From positions 186,001 through 250,000 of the forward strand of contig NZ_VFJE01000050.1 in assembly GCF_006385255.1 (NCBI RefSeq): a stretch of 64,000 nucleotides of DNA, read 5' to 3'. The position numbers and the translations under genes are program-made. The first letter of the stretch is position 1, and each line of letters starts with the position of its first letter. Of this stretch, positions 34,924 through 43,465 are shown piece after piece. Source of the DNA: Flavobacterium microcysteis (GTDB lineage: Bacteria; Bacteroidota; Bacteroidia; Flavobacteriales; Flavobacteriaceae). The notes below the pieces were generated by a model that worked only from the letters and a program-made list of their open reading frames with translations, was not told the origin of the DNA and ran no database searches.

Positions 34924-35693
34924 TGAAAAGATATATTATCATAGCTTTTGGAGCTCTTTTGCTTTCATGTAATGCTAAGAAAGCAGTGATTGCAGAAGGA
35001 ACGGCCAGCGAAGTGGTTGCCTCTTCAAAAGTAATAGAAAACCATTACAAGCTCAAGAGAGATTTCTCGACACTCTATATCAAGTCCAGCGCAAAGTATA
35101 AAGATGATCGCATGTCTCAAGGTGTTTCTGCTGAAATCAGAATCAAGAAAAATGAGCAGATTTTAGTCAGTGTCCGCGTTATAGGTATTACTATGGCCAA
35201 AGCATTAATTACGCCTCAAGAAGTAAAATACTATGAAAAAATGGGAAATACATTTTTTGAAGGCGATTATTCTACCCTGAGCAAATGGCTGGGAACTGAT
35301 TTGGATTTTCAAAAAGTACAGAATATGCTTATAGGCGAGGCTATGGACGACTTGGCTAAAGGAAAATATACAACAACAATTGATGAAAGCCAGTATAGGC
35401 TGGAAGATGTCTCAGATAAAAACACGCAAAAAGCGTTTTATTTTGAAGCGGCAAATTACCTAATCAAAAAACAGGAAGTTTCGCAAGCAAAAGAAGACAG
35501 AAGACTGCAGATTTCCTACCCAAGCCATAAAGAATATCCGGAAGCCGTACTGCCATCACAAATTATCATTGATGCCGTTCAGAATGGTAAAAAGATCAAT
35601 ATCAACATTGATTATAATTCGATAACGTTCAATGAGGACCTGACATTCCCATACAGTGTTCCTAAAGGTTACGAAAGAATATATATTGATTAG
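34923..35693 (+). CDS. DUF4292 lipoprotein (LolA/LolB-like fold likely)
   Basis: A 256-residue lipoprotein (lipobox LLSC, Cys16) matching the DUF4292 pattern. Key stretches are LYIKSSAKYKDDRMSQGVSA and IGITMAKALITPQEVKYYE, with a predicted beta-rich half-barrel. Such folds in LolA/LolB bind lipid or lipoprotein acyl chains, so a role in outer membrane biogenesis is plausible. It lies between a TPR protein (one-base overlap) and an EnvC-like protein, all of which are probably co-expressed. Confidence 0.87.
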   Translation: MKRYIIIAFGALLLSCNAKKAVIAEGTASEVVASSKVIENHYKLKRDFSTLYIKSSAKYKDDRMSQGVSAEIRIKKNEQILVSVRVIGITMAKALITPQEVKYYEKMGNTFFEGDYSTLSKWLGTDLDFQKVQNMLIGEAMDDLAKGKYTTTIDESQYRLEDVSDKNTQKAFYFEAANYLIKKQEVSQAKEDRRLQISYPSHKEYPEAVLPSQIIIDAVQNGKKININIDYNSITFNEDLTFPYSVPKGYERIYID

Positions 35694-35715
35694 ATTTGCA
35701 CAAACATATCCAATT

Positions 35716-36972
35716 ATGTCAAAAAACATATTCACTCTTTTTCTGCTGCTGGCCACAACAATAGTTTTGGGCCAAAATGATGCGCAGAGAAAATTGGAAG
35801 AACGCAAGGCACAGCTTCAAAAAGAAATTAGAGAAGCAGAAAATGCATTGCAGTCAGAAAAGAAAAAAGAAAAATCTGTCGTAACACAAATCAGCCAGCA
35901 GACGGTTAAAATTAAGCTGCAGGAAAAGCTTATTGCTACAACCGAAAAGCAAGCCAAGCTATTGAGTGATGATATTTATACGAACCAGATAAAAATCAAT
36001 GGCCTTAAAAAAGATCTTGACGAACTTAAAAAAGATTATGCCAAAATGATTGTCAAGTCCTATAAGAGCCGTTCGGAACAGAGTAGGGCTATGTTTCTGC
36101 TTTCTTCTAAAAACTTCCTTCAGGCTTATAAAAGAGCACAATACATGAAGCAATACTCCAATTATAGAAAAAACCAGGGAGAAGAAATCAAGGTAAAATC
36201 AGATCAGCTGGCAGTCTATAATGAAAAACTGGGTGTCCAGAAAAAGGAAAAACAGAAGCTGATTGTCGAAAATGAAAAAGAAAAACAGACTCTGGAAAAG
36301 GATAAGGAAGAGCAGGAAAAAATAATGAAGTCGATTAAAAAAGACGTCAAAAAATATACTGCCGAAATCAAGAAAAAGCAACAGGAAACACGCGAAATAG
36401 ACCGTAAGATTGATAAGTTAATTCGTGAGGCAATTGCTGAAGCCAACAGAAAAACAGCTGCAGCAAACAAAAAAGCAAATCCAAAAGCAACAGTTGCAGA
36501 AACAAAGGCTATCGAGAATTCCTCAAAAATTATCCTGACACCGGAAGGAAAAATCATTTCGGATAATTTCAAGGCCAACAAAGGAAAACTATCATGGCCG
36601 GTTGCAAAAGGTTTTGTGTCGCTGAGATATGGTGACCAACCACACCCACTACAGAAATCGCTTATTGTTCACAGTAGCGGTGTAGAAATCACGACTGATT
36701 CAGGTGCTTCCGTAAGATCAGTTTTTGCGGGCGAAGTAACAAGAGTACAGTTGATTTCTCCAAATAATATGGTAGTATTTGTCCAACATGGAGATTTCTA
36801 TACTGTATACCAAAACCTAAGTTCCGTAAGCGTTTCCAAAGGAAATAAGGTAACGGCTTTGCAAAACATCGGAAAAGTAACAACCAATGCAGCAGGAAAG
36901 ACAGCGTTGAAATTTGTAATCATGCAAAACGCAACGACATTGAATCCGCAATCCTGGCTGACCAATATGTAA
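35716..36972 (+). CDS. EnvC-like coiled-coil protein with degenerate LytM (M23) domain
   Basis: A 418-residue secreted protein. It has a signal peptide (about 1-20, VLG-QND), a long coiled coil at about 22-260 very rich in Lys and Glu, and a C-terminal LytM/M23 domain from about 300. The domain keeps the fold landmarks (LSWPVAKGFVSLRYGD, VFVQHGDFYTVYQNLSSV), but the zinc ligands look lost: the usual H..D pair reads HSSGVEI, and the usual HLHFE reads LKFVI. This matches EnvC/NlpD-type amidase activators rather than active endopeptidases. I start at 35716; the frame upstream overlaps the lipoprotein gene. Confidence 0.87.
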   Translation: MSKNIFTLFLLLATTIVLGQNDAQRKLEERKAQLQKEIREAENALQSEKKKEKSVVTQISQQTVKIKLQEKLIATTEKQAKLLSDDIYTNQIKINGLKKDLDELKKDYAKMIVKSYKSRSEQSRAMFLLSSKNFLQAYKRAQYMKQYSNYRKNQGEEIKVKSDQLAVYNEKLGVQKKEKQKLIVENEKEKQTLEKDKEEQEKIMKSIKKDVKKYTAEIKKKQQETREIDRKIDKLIREAIAEANRKTAAANKKANPKATVAETKAIENSSKIILTPEGKIISDNFKANKGKLSWPVAKGFVSLRYGDQPHPLQKSLIVHSSGVEITTDSGASVRSVFAGEVTRVQLISPNNMVVFVQHGDFYTVYQNLSSVSVSKGNKVTALQNIGKVTTNAAGKTALKFVIMQNATTLNPQSWLTNM

Positions 36973-36975
36973 AAT

Positions 36976-37007
36976 AAAAAAAGGAACCAATTAGGTTCCT
37001 TTTTTTT
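36976..37007. terminator. Bidirectional terminator
   Basis: Arms AAAGGAACC and GGTTCCTTT around AATTA, with A- and T-runs on both flanks. It sits between convergent genes and just touches the stop codon of the thioesterase gene at 37006. Confidence 0.9.
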
Positions 37008-37518
37008 ATTCTGTAAATAACGCTTTCAGTTCTGTAGCTTCATTTGGTTTCATTTTTCCGGCTAAAACAAGACTAAGCTGTTTTCTTCTTAAGGCTGCAT
37101 CATAGCGCTGTTTTTCCAGTTCAGTTTCCGGAAGTATCGCTGGAACTTCTATCGGACGACCCGTTTCATCAACAGCAACAAAAGTATAAATAGCTTCGTT
37201 TGCTTTGTTTTTTATTCCTGATTCACGGTCTTCAATCCACACATCAATATAAATTTCCATTGAGGTTTTAAAAGTCCTTGAAACTTTAGCTTCAATAGTT
37301 ACAACGCTGCCCAGAGGAATAGCACGGTTAAATGCCACGTGATTTACGGAAGCCGTAACGGTAATTCGTCTGGAATGTCTTCTTGCTGCAATACTTGCCG
37401 CTCTGTCCATGCGTGCTAGCAATTCGCCACCAAAAAGATTATTTAAAGGGTTAGTTTCGCCTGGCAAAACCAAATCAGTTAGGATTGCTACAGATTCAGA
37501 AGGAGTTTTCGCTTGCAT
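37006..37518 (-). CDS. Hot-dog fold acyl-CoA thioesterase
   Basis: A 170-residue enzyme that hydrolyses acyl-CoA to free acid and CoA. The YciA/ACOT-type motifs are present: LVLPGETNPLNNLFGGELLARMD (adjacent stretches, with catalytic Asn/Gly region), ASVNHVAFNRAI with the conserved substrate-side residues, and FVAVDETGRPIEVP. The start ATG at 37518 is set by an upstream -7 box that a longer reading would include. It probably maintains acyl-CoA pools in the cytoplasm. Confidence 0.92.
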   Translation of the reverse strand: MQAKTPSESVAILTDLVLPGETNPLNNLFGGELLARMDRAASIAARRHSRRITVTASVNHVAFNRAIPLGSVVTIEAKVSRTFKTSMEIYIDVWIEDRESGIKNKANEAIYTFVAVDETGRPIEVPAILPETELEKQRYDAALRRKQLSLVLAGKMKPNEATELKALFTE

Positions 37519-37530
37519 TGTTTTTTTTTG

Positions 37531-37538
37531 CAAAGGTA
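37531..37538 (-). promoter_or_regulatory. Putative -7 box for the thioesterase gene
   Basis: Minus-strand TACCTTTG, an exact TAnnTTTG match followed by CAAAAA, 13 bases ahead of the ATG. The same extended sequence precedes atpB and trpS. Confidence 0.55.
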
Positions 37539-37592
37539 ACAGATAGCAATTAAATCCGATAGTCAGGCAGTAAATAATTTTTTCGAACAAAA

Positions 37593-37619
37593 ACAAAAAA
37601 TCCCGAACGAATCGGGATT
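37593..37619 (-). terminator. Terminator after the HU-SPOR gene
   Basis: On the minus strand the arms AATCCCGA and TCGGGATT form a hairpin followed by a T-run, 5 bases beyond the stop of the gene ending at 37624. Confidence 0.8.
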
Positions 37620-37623
37620 GGTT

Positions 37624-38559
37624 TTATAATTCTTGAATCAGAAGCCAGGCTTCCGGATTTTCTGTTTTTTGAATTTTTGACATCGCTTTTTGGGCTTCGG
37701 CATAGTTTGAAAAACTTCCATAAAGCACCGGGTGAAGACCATGTTTGTTTTTTGCTATCTTTCTTGCCTTATACCCTTTAGCACTTAGCTTCTCGAATAT
37801 TTTTTGTGCATTTTCTTCATTTCTAAAAGCACCGGCAACAATATGATAGGCTAACTTTTCTTCTTTAATATTCAGCTTCACGGCTGGAAGTGGACTTTCA
37901 ATAAAGAAAGTAGCTTCCTGTATTTTGTCCTCTACTTTTTTCTGAACGGTTTGTTGTACGATCAGATTTTCAGAATCAACCTGTTTTTGGTAATAGGTGT
38001 TTCCAAAGAAACCAGCTGCTCCAAGACCAAGAACAAAAATGGCCGCATATTTAAGATAAGGTCTGTTGTTTCTTCTTTCAGGAGTAAAGAGTATAGGCGC
38101 TTTTTCTTCAAGAGCTTCAACTTCTTCTTTATATACTTCTCTTTGGATTTTTGGAGCAACATAAGTACTCAATCCAAAAGAACTTGTAAGATAATTTAAA
38201 CTGTCAGAAGGCTCAAAAACAATATTGTTTTCTGAGTTTAAAGAAAGCTGGCCAATGTTTTTCAACACAAGCGACTTTTGCTGTTGCAATGCCAATTTCC
38301 ATTCTGAAACAACTGTTTCAATATGGGTCACCGTATCTTCATAGGATATTTTTTCAGCCTGTGAAATATGGTTTGCCAACAATCCGTCATTATTCTTTAA
38401 ATGAAAATTAAAAGAAACCACTTTTCTTGGTGGATAAAATACCATAGTACTTTCATTAAGCCTAGCCGGCTGAATTTCTGTAAGAAATGCGCCAAAGCCA
38501 GGAACTGCAACGCACTGGTATCTATATAAAAGTTGGGATATGTAAAATTCAATCTTCAT
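37624..38559 (-). CDS. HU/CCDC81-like domain fused to transmembrane and SPOR domain
   Basis: A 311-residue protein. Residues 1-120 resemble the prokaryotic HU-CCDC81 domain (CVAVPGFGAFLTEIQPAR, then NISQ-like packing elements); a transmembrane helix lies at about 167-187; residues 235-311 form a SPOR domain (YHIVAGAFRNEENAQKI and VLYGSFSNYAEAQKAM). SPOR domains bind denuded peptidoglycan at division sites. The HU-like part would be cytoplasmic and might bind DNA or polymerise, so the protein could bridge nucleoid and septal wall. That bridge is inference. The promoter lies so close that its mRNA may be almost leaderless. Confidence 0.88.
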   Translation of the reverse strand: MKIEFYISQLLYRYQCVAVPGFGAFLTEIQPARLNESTMVFYPPRKVVSFNFHLKNNDGLLANHISQAEKISYEDTVTHIETVVSEWKLALQQQKSLVLKNIGQLSLNSENNIVFEPSDSLNYLTSSFGLSTYVAPKIQREVYKEEVEALEEKAPILFTPERRNNRPYLKYAAIFVLGLGAAGFFGNTYYQKQVDSENLIVQQTVQKKVEDKIQEATFFIESPLPAVKLNIKEEKLAYHIVAGAFRNEENAQKIFEKLSAKGYKARKIAKNKHGLHPVLYGSFSNYAEAQKAMSKIQKTENPEAWLLIQEL

Positions 38560-38564
38560 AGAAA

Positions 38565-38593
38565 CAAAGTTACTTATTCATTGGTCAGGTCAA
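38565..38593 (-). promoter_or_regulatory. Promoter with -33 and -7 elements for the HU-SPOR gene
   Basis: On the minus strand TTTTG (TTG at 38591-38593) is followed after 18 bases by TAACTTTG (38565-38572), an exact -7 match. The box ends 6 bases before the ATG, so transcription should start at or just ahead of the start codon. Confidence 0.6.
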
Positions 38594-38637
38594 AATTTTA
38601 TCAACAAATTTTATTAACAATCTAAACGAAATGTCTT

Positions 38638-38645
38638 TATATTTG
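38638..38645 (+). promoter_or_regulatory. Putative -7 box for dprA
   Basis: TATATTTG, an exact TAnnTTTG match, 18 bases ahead of the dprA ATG. No TTG at the expected -33 position. Confidence 0.45.
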
Positions 38646-38662
38646 AAATTCAATTATTTGCC

Positions 38663-39763
38663 ATGAACCCAGAAGAATTATTTTATTTACTAGCCTTACA
38701 AAAAGTAGAATCAGTAGGTGACATCACCGCTAAAAAACTTCTTGCATACTTTGGAAGCGCCAAAGAAATCTTTCAATCCAAGCCTTCAAAGCTGGAAAGT
38801 ATCGAAGGAGTCGGCAGCATTTTGATTCGGAATCTCAAAGACCAATCCATTTTTAAAAAAGCTGAAAAAGAACTTGACTTCATTCAGTCAAATGCTATAG
38901 AGGTGCTTTTTTACCAAGATGAAAAGTATCCCGAAAGACTCAAGCATTGTATTGATGCTCCTGTCGTATTATTTGCTTCAGGAAACTTCAATTTCAAAAA
39001 CCGAAAAATTATAAGCATTGTCGGAACCAGGCAAGCTACTCCATATGGAGCAGAATCTTGCAGAAAGCTGATTTCTGACTTGACACCGCTAAATCCGATA
39101 ATAGTGAGCGGCTTTGCTTATGGAGTTGATATTATTGCACATCAGGCAGCAATGGAACACAACTTGCAGACCATTGGAGTCGTAGCCCATGGACTCAACC
39201 AGATTTATCCAAAAGCTCATAAAAAGTATGTCTCCAGTATGCAGGAAAATGGTGGTTTTATGACAGACTTTTGGAGTTCTTCCAATCCTGACCGGGAGAA
39301 CTTTATTCGCAGGAATCGCATTGTTGCCGGAATTTCCGAAGCGACTATCGTTATTGAATCGGCAGAAAAAGGAGGTTCCCTAATTACTGCTAACATGGCC
39401 AATGATTATAATCGGGATGTTTTTGCTTTTCCTGGAAGAGCAACCGACAAATACAGTCAGGGATGCAATAACCTGATCAAATGGCAAAAGGCACAACTGT
39501 TAACCTCGGCTGCCGATTTGGTTTATATGCTCAATTGGGATTTGGAAACGCCAAAAGCAAGCGTACAGAAACGATTGTTTGTAGAATTGGATTCGGAAGA
39601 ACAAACAGTTTATAATTATCTACAGGCAAAAGAAAAGGAATTGATGGATGTTATTGCTTTGGAGTGCAATTTTCCCATTCACAAAATATCTTCACTGTTG
39701 TTGAATATGGAACTCAAAGGAGTTGTCCGTCCGTTGCCTGGCAAATTGTTTGAAATTATTTAA
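38663..39763 (+). CDS. dprA: DNA-processing protein DprA
   Basis: A 366-residue protein that loads RecA onto incoming single-stranded DNA during natural transformation. It has an N-terminal helix-hairpin-helix region (about 1-75, ESIEGVGSILIRNL), a Rossmann-like core from 105 to 290 with ISIVGTRQATPYG, SGFAYGVDIIAHQAA and ESAEKGGSLITANMA, and a C-terminal winged-helix-like domain to 366. It is divergent from the HU-SPOR gene. recA lies about 5 kb away but is not co-transcribed. Confidence 0.96.
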   Translation: MNPEELFYLLALQKVESVGDITAKKLLAYFGSAKEIFQSKPSKLESIEGVGSILIRNLKDQSIFKKAEKELDFIQSNAIEVLFYQDEKYPERLKHCIDAPVVLFASGNFNFKNRKIISIVGTRQATPYGAESCRKLISDLTPLNPIIVSGFAYGVDIIAHQAAMEHNLQTIGVVAHGLNQIYPKAHKKYVSSMQENGGFMTDFWSSSNPDRENFIRRNRIVAGISEATIVIESAEKGGSLITANMANDYNRDVFAFPGRATDKYSQGCNNLIKWQKAQLLTSAADLVYMLNWDLETPKASVQKRLFVELDSEEQTVYNYLQAKEKELMDVIALECNFPIHKISSLLLNMELKGVVRPLPGKLFEII

Positions 39764-39768
39764 AAATA

Positions 39769-39790
39769 AAGCCCCGTTTATGCGGGGCTT
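39769..39790. terminator. Hairpin between convergent dprA and trpS
   Basis: Arms AAGCCCCG and CGGGGCTT enclose TTTATG. GC-rich stem with weak T-runs, 6 bases after dprA and 6 before the trpS stop. Confidence 0.7.
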
Positions 39791-39795
39791 AAATA

Positions 39796-40770
39796 CTAGT
39801 ATCCTAATTTTTCTCTCACTCTTTTCAGGACGCCGTTGGCAACAATTTTTGCCTTTTCAGCACCTTGTAGCAAGGCTTTGTCAACTTCTTCCAGATTGTT
39901 CATATAGTAGTTGTATTTTTCTCTTTCTACTTTAAACCTTTCTATAATAAGTTCGAATAGGGCCTGCTTGGCATGCCCCCAACCAAAATCACGATTGACG
40001 TTTTTATATTTTTCGATCATGACAGCCAGCTGCTCTTCATTGGCTATCAATTTATAAATAGCGAAAATTTTACAACTTTCCGTATCCTTCGGGTCTTCTA
40101 AAGGCGTACTGTCAGTTTCAATAGACATGACTTGTTTGCGCAACGACTTATCATCTAAAAAAATGTTGATGATATTGTTTGCCGATTTGCTCATTTTTCC
40201 GCCATTGGTTCCTGGAACGTATTTTGTTTCTTCCTGAAGATAGGAATCCGGAATCACAAAAGTTTCTCCCATCTGATGGTTAAAACGGGAAGCAACATCA
40301 CGGGTAATCTCAATATGCTGTAACTGGTCTTTTCCTACCGGAACGAATTCCGCATCGTATAAAAGAATATCAGCAGCCATAAGCATCGGATAAGTGAATA
40401 ACCCGGCATTGACATCATCCAGTCTATCTGCCTTATCTTTAAAAGAATGGGCTAACGTTAGTCGTTGGTATGGGAAAAAACAGCTCAAATACCAGGAAAG
40501 TTCTGTTGTTTGAGGAACATCAGACTGGCGATAAAAAGTAACTCTATTTACATCAACTCCACAGGCAAGCCACGTTGCAGCAGTACTGTACGTGTTATGA
40601 CGTAATGTTTCTCCATTTTTAATCTGCGTTATGGAATGCAGATCGGCAATGAAAAGAAAAGTTTCGTTTTCCGGCTTGTTTGATAATTCAATGGCCGGAA
40701 GAAGCGCCCCTAGCAAATTTCCTAAATGCGGCGTTCCAGTACTTTGAATTCCTGTGAGTATTTTTGACAT
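39796..40770 (-). CDS. trpS: Tryptophanyl-tRNA synthetase
   Basis: A 324-residue class I aminoacyl-tRNA synthetase charging tRNA-Trp. The HIGH-type motif is TGTPHLGNLLGA near residues 11-22, and the KMSKS motif is GGKMSKSANN near 190. The length is normal for bacterial TrpS. It is monocistronic, flanked by a hairpin and a promoter box. Confidence 0.97.
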   Translation of the reverse strand: MSKILTGIQSTGTPHLGNLLGALLPAIELSNKPENETFLFIADLHSITQIKNGETLRHNTYSTAATWLACGVDVNRVTFYRQSDVPQTTELSWYLSCFFPYQRLTLAHSFKDKADRLDDVNAGLFTYPMLMAADILLYDAEFVPVGKDQLQHIEITRDVASRFNHQMGETFVIPDSYLQEETKYVPGTNGGKMSKSANNIINIFLDDKSLRKQVMSIETDSTPLEDPKDTESCKIFAIYKLIANEEQLAVMIEKYKNVNRDFGWGHAKQALFELIIERFKVEREKYNYYMNNLEEVDKALLQGAEKAKIVANGVLKRVREKLGY

Positions 40771-40786
40771 AATAACTTAATTTTTG

Positions 40787-40794
40787 CAAAGGTA
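40787..40794 (-). promoter_or_regulatory. Putative -7 box for trpS
   Basis: Minus-strand TACCTTTG followed by CAAAAA, 17 bases before the ATG. Same extended form as at atpB and the thioesterase gene. Confidence 0.5.
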
Positions 40795-40893
40795 AATGTT
40801 TTGGCAGAATTGTAAGGTTTGAATTCTTACATTTGGGAGACAAAATTTGAAAATCAGGTTTTGTCTTCACGAATAATTTTGATACACACCTGC

Positions 40894-41652
40894 ATGCGTA
40901 TTTTTAAAGTAATTTTTTGGATTCTTTGGAGGATTTGGTTCTATTTTCTGATGGCACTTCCTATTATCATTATGTTTCCGTTCCTATTCATTTCCATCTT
41001 AAAAGAGAAATGGTATCCCTATTTTTTTGTTATGGCCAGAATCTGGGCGAAAATAATTCTTTTCGGTATGGGCTTCCATTATAAAGTAGAGCGTGAGCAG
41101 GAATTGGAAGCAGGAAAAAGCTATATGTTGGTGTCGAACCATACTTCAATGACTGATATTATGTTGATGCTTGCTTTGGTACGCAATCCATTTGTTTTTG
41201 TAGGAAAGAAAGAATTGGTTAAGATTCCTTTGTTTGGATTCTTTTATAAGAGAACCTGCATTTTGGTTGACAGAAGCAGTTCTAAAAGTAGGATGGAGGT
41301 TTTCAACAGAGCCCAAAAACGATTGGCACAAGGTCTTAGTATTTGTATTTTCCCGGAAGGTGGTGTTCCGGATGACGAGTCTGTTCTTTTGGACGAATTT
41401 AAAGACGGAGCCTTTCGTTTGGCATTGGAACATCAGATTCCGATAGTTCCTATGACTTTTCCAGATAATAAAAAGCGATTTTCATATACTTTTTTAAGTG
41501 GAAGTCCGGGCATTATGCGAGCCAAAATCCATCATTTTGTGGAAACGAAAGACCACAACGCTGACAAAAAGGAAATTAAAGAACTGAGAGAACAGGTAAG
41601 AGATATTATCTACAAACAGCTCTTGAAATTCAGCAACAAAAAAAGCGCCTAA
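40894..41652 (+). CDS. 1-acyl-glycerol-3-phosphate acyltransferase-like (PlsC family)
   Basis: A 252-residue membrane-associated acyltransferase. It has one or two N-terminal transmembrane helices (about 5-40), the catalytic box SNHTSMTDI (H-x4-D), the VGKKEL block and the FPEGGVPDDESV block that binds the acceptor phosphate. It should acylate lysophosphatidate or a related lipid such as an ornithine/aminolipid precursor. A second member lies at 45713. I start at 40894 (MRIFKVIFWI); an upstream TTG would add 25 unlikely residues. Confidence 0.9.
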   Translation: MRIFKVIFWILWRIWFYFLMALPIIIMFPFLFISILKEKWYPYFFVMARIWAKIILFGMGFHYKVEREQELEAGKSYMLVSNHTSMTDIMLMLALVRNPFVFVGKKELVKIPLFGFFYKRTCILVDRSSSKSRMEVFNRAQKRLAQGLSICIFPEGGVPDDESVLLDEFKDGAFRLALEHQIPIVPMTFPDNKKRFSYTFLSGSPGIMRAKIHHFVETKDHNADKKEIKELREQVRDIIYKQLLKFSNKKSA

Positions 41653-41667
41653 CCAAGACGCTTTTTT
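41639..41667 (+). terminator. Terminator overlapping the acyltransferase stop
   Basis: Arms AAAAAGCG and CGCTTTTT, with the stop codon in the loop. A second T-poor palindrome (TCATTAA/TTAATGA) follows at 41671-41689. Confidence 0.65.
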
Positions 41668-41719
41668 CTGTCATTAACGTATTTAATGACGAACCTAACT
41701 AAACTATAAAACCAACTAT

Positions 41720-43465
41720 CTAAAAGTTAAAGCTGATCCCGGAATACAAGCCTATAAAATAGGGCTTAAATCCACCAGCATTTTCACTAAACGTATTAAT
41801 TTGGTATTTTAATTTTGGCTCCACATTCGCTTCGAATGATTTCCAAAATTTATATTTGAATCCAATTCCGATATTGGAAGTAAAAGAAACGTCATTTAAA
41901 TTCGATGCTTTTCCAATAGAGGTTGACATTCCTGGGGATACTACGGAAAGGCTGTTTTCATTTAAGAAAAGTGTACTCATACCGCCAATTAATGATATCC
42001 CAAATTTGTCGTCCAATATTTTATAGGAAAGTTCAACAGGAACTTCTACATAACCCATGGTCTGATTTAACTGTCCTGCTTTTTTGCCAGGAACATCATC
42101 AAACGATACGGTATTGGCAGCTGTATTGTCCTCAATAATTACGATTGCATTTTTGTTCTCCCTTATAGTACTTGGCGAAAGTGCTTCTCCACTTGTGCTT
42201 AAAGTTGATAATCCGGCATAGTAGACAATATTATTGGTATTATAGCCCAGAGTCAGTTTATTAACTCCTCCGCGAATAGACCATTTTTTATTAATCGCAT
42301 AATTAACACCAAGTCCATAGCTCAGGTTTTTCTCATAGCTTTTACCGTTATCTGCAAATTGCTGGTCGATTGGAGAACCTTTGGAAGCAGAGCTAAAATA
42401 AATAGGGGCTACGGTTGACGTAATTTGCCACCTATTTACTTTAGGTTCTGGATCCGCTTGTTGTTTTTTTTCTTTTTCTTTTAGCAATTCTTCCAGCGGA
42501 TTAGGTTCGACAGTAGCAACAGCTGCCGAATCTTTCTTTTGCTTCTCGAATCCTTTGGTATCAAAAGCAATTCGGGAATTTTTATTCTTATCGTTATCAG
42601 ATTGCCTGTTGCGATCTGAAATTTTGTCGTTGAGCTTGTCGTTTTTCTGCAAAAGGTCGTTTTGTTTTTTCTCAGAAACAGCAAGCTGCTTTTCGTTTTC
42701 TTTTCGATTTTCAGGAATTAAATTTTTATTTGAATCCTGATTTACAATTGATTTTTCCTGATTTTTTCCTTTCTTGTTAGAATCTGCTACAGCATTTTCG
42801 TTCAAGAAATGTTCTTGGCTTGTCTTGTTAAGCTTATTCTGTTTGGCAGTTCCCTGGCCTTTATGTTGTTGAGCAGGATCTTGGCTGGCAAGTCCGGATT
42901 CTGATTCTGTTTTCGTTTTTTGATTTTTTATAACAGGAAGATGTTTATCGGCTGTATTTTTTAGGCGTTCTTGGTCAGTATTATCCTGACGGGCGATAGC
43001 CGTGTTTTTAGCCTTATTCTTTCCTGAAATAATTGACTTGTTCAGTTGATCCTGCTCTGGATTTTCAGAATTTTTATGTTGTGGTATTGAATTGTTTTTT
43101 TCTAAATCGGTATTTTCAGTTTTGGTAACGACATTTTCAGTTTCGGTAACAACTTCATTGCTTTTGATTGGGCTTTGCATTGGTGCCAAATCTTTTGAAC
43201 GTTCGGTGTCCGTATTATTTTGGTTAACGACTCCGTTATCAGTATCAGTTTTTATTGGATTATTTAAGATTCCGTCGCCTATCATAAATCCGATGAGCAA
43301 TATGGCAGCAACACCAGAGAGTCGAAGCCATAACGGTATAACCCTTCTTTTTTTCTTTTCTTTGAGCTTAGCCTCGATATTGTCCCAAACTTCGGGCGAA
43401 GGTGTCGCTTCAAAGTCTTTGAACTTTTCTTGGAAAAGCCTTTCTATATTCTTTTTCTCACTCAT
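41720..43465 (-). CDS. Envelope-spanning anti-sigma-like protein with C-terminal beta-barrel
   Basis: A 581-residue protein of unusual layout. Residues 1-40 form a short cytoplasmic segment (NIERLFQEKFKDFEATPSP), like those of anti-sigma partners. A transmembrane helix follows at about 45-65. Residues 70-340 are low-complexity, rich in Asn, Lys, Gln, Glu and Asp, with no hydrophobic stretches. Residues 345-581 look like an outer membrane beta-barrel ending in a C-terminal Phe (GLYSGISFNF). Its start overlaps the ECF sigma stop by 4 bases. The design suggests one chain linking inner and outer membranes and possibly sensing envelope state for the sigma factor; that function is inference. Confidence 0.85.
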   Translation of the reverse strand: MSEKKNIERLFQEKFKDFEATPSPEVWDNIEAKLKEKKKRRVIPLWLRLSGVAAILLIGFMIGDGILNNPIKTDTDNGVVNQNNTDTERSKDLAPMQSPIKSNEVVTETENVVTKTENTDLEKNNSIPQHKNSENPEQDQLNKSIISGKNKAKNTAIARQDNTDQERLKNTADKHLPVIKNQKTKTESESGLASQDPAQQHKGQGTAKQNKLNKTSQEHFLNENAVADSNKKGKNQEKSIVNQDSNKNLIPENRKENEKQLAVSEKKQNDLLQKNDKLNDKISDRNRQSDNDKNKNSRIAFDTKGFEKQKKDSAAVATVEPNPLEELLKEKEKKQQADPEPKVNRWQITSTVAPIYFSSASKGSPIDQQFADNGKSYEKNLSYGLGVNYAINKKWSIRGGVNKLTLGYNTNNIVYYAGLSTLSTSGEALSPSTIRENKNAIVIIEDNTAANTVSFDDVPGKKAGQLNQTMGYVEVPVELSYKILDDKFGISLIGGMSTLFLNENSLSVVSPGMSTSIGKASNLNDVSFTSNIGIGFKYKFWKSFEANVEPKLKYQINTFSENAGGFKPYFIGLYSGISFNF

